Assembly: GCA_035650355.1 (NCBI GenBank)
Contig: DASRHT010000118.1
Coordinates: 8,468 to 72,467 of the forward strand
Direction of reading: 5' to 3'
Origin: DASRHT01 sp035650355
GTDB lineage: Bacteria; Chloroflexota; Ktedonobacteria; Ktedonobacterales; Ktedonobacteraceae
Length of the DNA stretch: 64,000 bases
Part shown: positions 61,071 to 64,000 of the stretch, one piece after another
Layout of the letters: each line of letters opens with the position of its first letter
How positions within the stretch are numbered: the stretch's first letter is position 1
Notes under the pieces: generated by a model
Told to the model about the DNA's origin: nothing
What the model saw: only the letters and a program-made list of their open reading frames with translations
Database searches by the model: none
Position numbers and translations under genes: made by a program

Positions 61071-61541
61071 TTGCCAAGACGTAAGAGAGTCGTGCGTCGG
61101 CCTGATGTGCCGGATGCAAAATACAGGAGCCGCAATGTGGCCCGTTTTACAAGCAAATTAATGTTAGATGGCAAACGCAGCCTGGCTGAACGCATCATCT
61201 ATACCGCCTTTGATATCATCGAGGCGAAGCAGAAGCGAGCGCCGCTGGATGTCTTTGAGCAGGCATTGAAGAATGCCACACCGAGCATCGAGGTAAAGCC
61301 CCGGCGCGTTGGCGGTTCAACCTACCAGGTGCCGGTCGATGTGCGTAAGGATCGAGGCAATGCATTAGCGATGCGCTGGCTGATCCGTGCAGCGCGCAAC
61401 CGTAGCGGCAGATCAATGGCGGAAAAGCTTGCCAGTGAACTGATGGATGCAGCAGCGGGCCAGGGTGCGACTATTAAAAAACGTGAGGAGACCCATAAAA
61501 TGGCGGAGTCTAACAAGGCTTTCGCTCATTATCGCTGGTAA
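61071..61541 (+). CDS. rpsG: 30S ribosomal protein S7
   Basis: A 156-residue S7 of normal size. It begins MPRRKRVVRRPDVPDAKYRS, with VARFTSKLMLDGKRSLAERII, QALKNATPSIEVKPRRVGGS and TYQVPVDVRKDRGNALAMRW in the usual positions. TTG is the start codon at 61071 with GGAGG 6 bases upstream. It binds the 3' major domain of 16S rRNA and, in E. coli, represses its own operon. fusA starts 9 bases after its stop. Confidence 0.96.
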   Translation: MPRRKRVVRRPDVPDAKYRSRNVARFTSKLMLDGKRSLAERIIYTAFDIIEAKQKRAPLDVFEQALKNATPSIEVKPRRVGGSTYQVPVDVRKDRGNALAMRWLIRAARNRSGRSMAEKLASELMDAAAGQGATIKKREETHKMAESNKAFAHYRW

Positions 61542-61550
61542 CTATACATT

Positions 61551-63626
61551 ATGCCAAGAGAATTCCCACTCGAAAAAACACGAAATATTGGTATCATCGC
61601 TCATATTGATGCTGGTAAGACAACCACCACCGAGCGTATCCTCTTCTACACCAAGAAGATCCACCGTATGGGTGAGGTGCATGAAGGGGCCGCGACGATG
61701 GACTGGATGCCCCAGGAGCAAGAACGTGGCATCACTATCACGTCTGCCGCGACGACCTGTTTTTGGCAAGATTACCGCATCAACATCATCGATACCCCCG
61801 GCCACGTCGATTTCACGGCGGAAGTCGAACGCTCTCTGCGTGTCCTGGATGGTGGCGTTGTCGTCTTTGATGCGGTTGCCGGTGTAGAGCCACAGTCTGA
61901 GACGGTCTGGCGTCAAGCAAATAAGTATAATGTTCCCCGTATCTGTTTTGTCAATAAAATGGATCGCATTGGGGCCGACTTCTGGCGCACTATCGAGATG
62001 ATCCGCGAGCGCCTGGGAGCAACGCCTTTACCGATCCAGATCCCTATCGGACGCGAGAGCAGTTTTAAAGGGTTTATCGATCTTATCGAGCAGCAGGCAA
62101 TTGTCTTTACCGATGACCTGGGCACAACGTCGGAACATACCCAGATCCCTACGGGGATGGAGGCGGAATATCAACAGCATCGCGAGGCGCTGCTTGAGCA
62201 TGTTGCCGAGACCGACGAAGAATTGACTCTCAAATACCTTGAGGGTGAGGAAATTTCCAGGGAAGAGCTGATCGCAGCCCTCCGTAAAGCTACTATATCC
62301 GGCGCTGTGGTGCCGGTCCTTTGTGGTAGCGCCCTGAAAAATAAGGGCGTGCAGGCAATGCTGGACGCCGTTGTAGCTTACCTTCCCTCTCCTCTCGATA
62401 TTCCACCCACCACCGGTATCAATCCCGATACGCAAGAGACTGTTACACGCGAGGCCAGCGATACCGCGCCGTTCAGCGCCCTGGTCTCTAAGATCGTCTC
62501 CGATCCCTATGTGGGCCGCCTTGCCTACCTGCGCGTTTACTCCGGCACCCTGACAAAGGGCGCTTCGGTAGAAAATAGCGTGAAGGGAAAACCGGAACGT
62601 ATCGGACGTTTGCTGCGCATGCATGCCAACCATCGTGAGGATATTGACGAGATTCGAGCGGGAGATATCTGCGCCGCCGTGGGGTTGCGTAACACGTTCA
62701 CAGGCGATACGCTGTGCGATCCCGGTCACCCGGTCGTGCTGGAGTCCATCGTTTTCCCCGAGCCGGTGATCGAAATTGCTATCGAACCCAGGACGCGTGC
62801 GGACCAGGACAAAATGGCAATCGCGCTCAACAAGCTGGCGGAAGAAGATCCGACGTTCCAGTTGCGCACAGATGTGGAGTCGGGCCAGACCATTATCCGC
62901 GGTATGGGCGAACTGCACCTGGAAGTGATCGTGGATCGGATGTTCCGCGAGTTTAAAGTTGAGGCGAATATCGGGCGTCCGCAGGTCGCCTATCGAGAAA
63001 CTATCACGCGCGAGGCGCAGGCGCAGGGCAAGCACGTACGCCAGACTGGCGGTCATGGCCAATACGGCGACGTATGGATCAGAGTCGCCCCCAACGAACG
63101 GGGTAAGGGTTTTGAGTTTGTCAATGCTATTATCGGTGGCGTTGTACCAAAAGAATACATCAAACCCGTCGAAAATGGGGTGAGAGAGACATTGGAGAAT
63201 GGCGTTATCGCTGGTTTCCCGATGATCGACGTAAAGGTCACGCTTTACGATGGCTCATACCATGAGGTTGACTCCAGTGAAATGGCCTTTAAGACTGCCG
63301 GCTCAATTGCCATCAAGGAAGCCACGCGTAAAGCCGGTCCCATTCTCCTTGAACCTATTATGCTGGTGGAAGTGACAACCTCTGAAGAGTTCTACGGTGA
63401 TGTGATTGGCGATATCAATCGCAGGCGTGGTACTATCCTGGGCATGGAGAGCCGGGGCGCGATGCATGTGGTGCGGGGCTATGTTCCTCTTGCCGAAATG
63501 TTCGGTTATGTGAACGATCTCCGTTCTATGACAAGCGGGCGAGCAAGTTACTCAATGGAGTTCGCCCATTACGATCCTGTACCTAAAAATATTGCTGATG
63601 AGATTATTGCAAAATCGAGTCGGTAA
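61551..63626 (+). CDS. fusA: Elongation factor G
   Basis: A 691-residue EF-G, the canonical size. The G domain carries HIDAGKTTTTERIL (P loop, residues 18-31), the switch I region and DTPGHVDFTAEVERSLRVLD. NKMDRIGADFWR gives guanine recognition. Domains II to V follow, ending in MFGYVNDLRSMTSGRASYSMEFAHYDPVP. It drives translocation of tRNA and mRNA using GTP and helps ribosome recycling. The ATG lies 9 bases after rpsG and 233 before tuf. No second EF-G paralogue is visible here. Confidence 0.97.
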   Translation: MPREFPLEKTRNIGIIAHIDAGKTTTTERILFYTKKIHRMGEVHEGAATMDWMPQEQERGITITSAATTCFWQDYRINIIDTPGHVDFTAEVERSLRVLDGGVVVFDAVAGVEPQSETVWRQANKYNVPRICFVNKMDRIGADFWRTIEMIRERLGATPLPIQIPIGRESSFKGFIDLIEQQAIVFTDDLGTTSEHTQIPTGMEAEYQQHREALLEHVAETDEELTLKYLEGEEISREELIAALRKATISGAVVPVLCGSALKNKGVQAMLDAVVAYLPSPLDIPPTTGINPDTQETVTREASDTAPFSALVSKIVSDPYVGRLAYLRVYSGTLTKGASVENSVKGKPERIGRLLRMHANHREDIDEIRAGDICAAVGLRNTFTGDTLCDPGHPVVLESIVFPEPVIEIAIEPRTRADQDKMAIALNKLAEEDPTFQLRTDVESGQTIIRGMGELHLEVIVDRMFREFKVEANIGRPQVAYRETITREAQAQGKHVRQTGGHGQYGDVWIRVAPNERGKGFEFVNAIIGGVVPKEYIKPVENGVRETLENGVIAGFPMIDVKVTLYDGSYHEVDSSEMAFKTAGSIAIKEATRKAGPILLEPIMLVEVTTSEEFYGDVIGDINRRRGTILGMESRGAMHVVRGYVPLAEMFGYVNDLRSMTSGRASYSMEFAHYDPVPKNIADEIIAKSSR

Positions 63627-63642
63627 TCTCTCGTGGCAATGC

Positions 63643-63670
63643 ACAAAGGTGCGAGCCATCGCACCTTTGT
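63643..63670 (+). terminator. Hairpin between fusA and tuf
   Basis: A perfect 12-bp stem (63643-63654 with 63659-63670) and a 4-nt loop, starting 16 bases after the fusA stop. No T-run. It may reduce read-through into tuf or mark a processing site; the 233-base gap also leaves room for a tuf promoter. Confidence 0.6.
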
Positions 63671-63859
63671 AAGCGGCCCGATAACAACGGATGTAGGTTT
63701 TCTATTCCAACATCCTCCTGTTAACCTGTTATCTTGCAACAGTACAATTCCGTACCCTGACCCGGTGCCGAATTCAGGGAACAGGCCGACCGGGTAACTT
63801 TATCTTTATCTGCTCGCCGCATTATTGTGGGAGCAACACTGAAATGAAGAGGAAGAGAA

Positions 63860-64000
63860 ATGGCGAAGAAGAAGTTCGAGCGGACCAAACCGCATGTGAA
63901 CGTAGGAACGATAGGACACATCGACCACGGCAAGACGACCCTGACCGCCGCCATCACCAAAGTGCTGGCCGCCGCTCAGCTTGCCAAATACACGGCCTTT
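63860..64000 (+). CDS. tuf: Elongation factor Tu, cut by the window end
   Basis: The first 47 codons of EF-Tu: MAKKKFERTKPHVNVGTIGH, then IDHGKTTLTAAITKVL with the P loop. GAGGAAGAG lies about 4 bases before the ATG. The gene runs off the right edge of the window. It delivers aminoacyl-tRNA to the ribosome. It ends the str operon order rpsL-rpsG-fusA-tuf. Confidence 0.95.
   Translation, partial: MAKKKFERTKPHVNVGTIGHIDHGKTTLTAAITKVLAAAQLAKYTAF

Noticed and set aside
60776..61198. A 140-codon open frame on the minus strand across the rpsL-rpsG gap and rpsG start
   Set aside because: It overlaps the start of rpsG, and its C-terminal part is low-complexity and basic. The sequence looks like structured RNA rather than protein.
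62028..63062. A 344-codon open frame on the minus strand
   Set aside because: It lies entirely inside fusA, has no ribosome-binding site or recognisable domain, and is the usual antisense shadow of a conserved gene.
1..64000. CRISPR array, rRNA or tRNA genes
   Set aside because: No regularly spaced direct repeats and no recognisable tRNA or rRNA segments were seen in the intergenic regions.
1..64000. Intact insertion sequences or phage genes
   Set aside because: No transposase, integrase or phage structural protein is encoded; only short palindromic repeats occur.

Overview
The window looks like a chromosomal segment of a Chloroflexota bacterium, most likely class Ktedonobacteria. This is an inference from gene content and protein style, not from a database search. 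The supporting signs are RNase J next to an FtsK translocase, an actinobacterial-type grpE-dnaJ-hspR heat-shock operon, an FHA-ABC exporter, a lipoprotein plus 14-TM MFS pair like mycobacterial LprG-P55, a long insertion in RpoC and an S12 with an internal insertion. All point to a monoderm, GC-moderate lineage. No rRNA, tRNA, CRISPR array or intact transposase was seen.

Layout. 1-6.3 kb: a sulfotransferase-family gene, a three-FHA ABC exporter with a small leader ORF, coaBC and a small coiled-coil protein. 6.3-13.3 kb: a repeat-rich gap, then mostly minus-strand genes for an amidohydrolase, an alpha/beta hydrolase lacking its nucleophile, an RsmC-like methyltransferase head-to-head with a transaldolase, a metallophosphoesterase and a membrane protein. 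13.6-21.5 kb: the CCA-adding enzyme, a tail-anchored protein, a broken cytochrome P450, RNase J and FtsK. 21.5-23.5 kb: an AT-richer two-gene minus-strand cassette of unknown function, the strongest candidate for something undescribed. 23.6-29.7 kb: trmD, a histidine kinase/response regulator pair with a UROD-family gene, and a NUDIX/membrane/MEDS operon. 29.7-36.3 kb, minus strand: an AIM24-family protein, a DUF4097-like surface protein, a DHA2 transporter and LppX/LprG-like lipoprotein, then a YihY protein, with palindromic repeats between them. 36.4-39.5 kb: an MBL hydrolase, site-2 protease, HD protein and ScpA operon. 39.5-42.8 kb: a CAP protein and the grpE-dnaJ-hspR operon with a HAIR-like operator on its promoter. 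42.9-48.4 kb, minus strand: a GH3 enzyme, an alcohol dehydrogenase with a long disordered tail, and a two-component system. 48.7-51.6 kb: an Rrf2 regulator, a lone receiver protein, cysteine synthase and a membrane protein. 51.7-64 kb: rpoB-rpoC-rpsL-rpsG-fusA-tuf, the core transcription and translation block, with long structured leaders.

The genes fall into a conserved information-processing backbone (RNA polymerase, the str operon, RNase J, FtsK, ScpA, TrmD, Cca, heat shock) with signalling and envelope genes between. Regulation is readable in several places: near-consensus sigma-A promoters in front of grpE, rpoB, rrf2, rnj, coaBC, ftsK and the ABC exporter; probable autoregulatory operators for HspR and the Rrf2 protein; and a terminator-like attenuator in the rpoB leader. 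Three short palindromic repeat families recur only between genes.

Limits: all product names come from reading motifs in the translations. Starts were chosen by ribosome-binding site and family length. The ART-fold and RarA-like suggestions for the 21.5-23.5 kb cassette are hypotheses.
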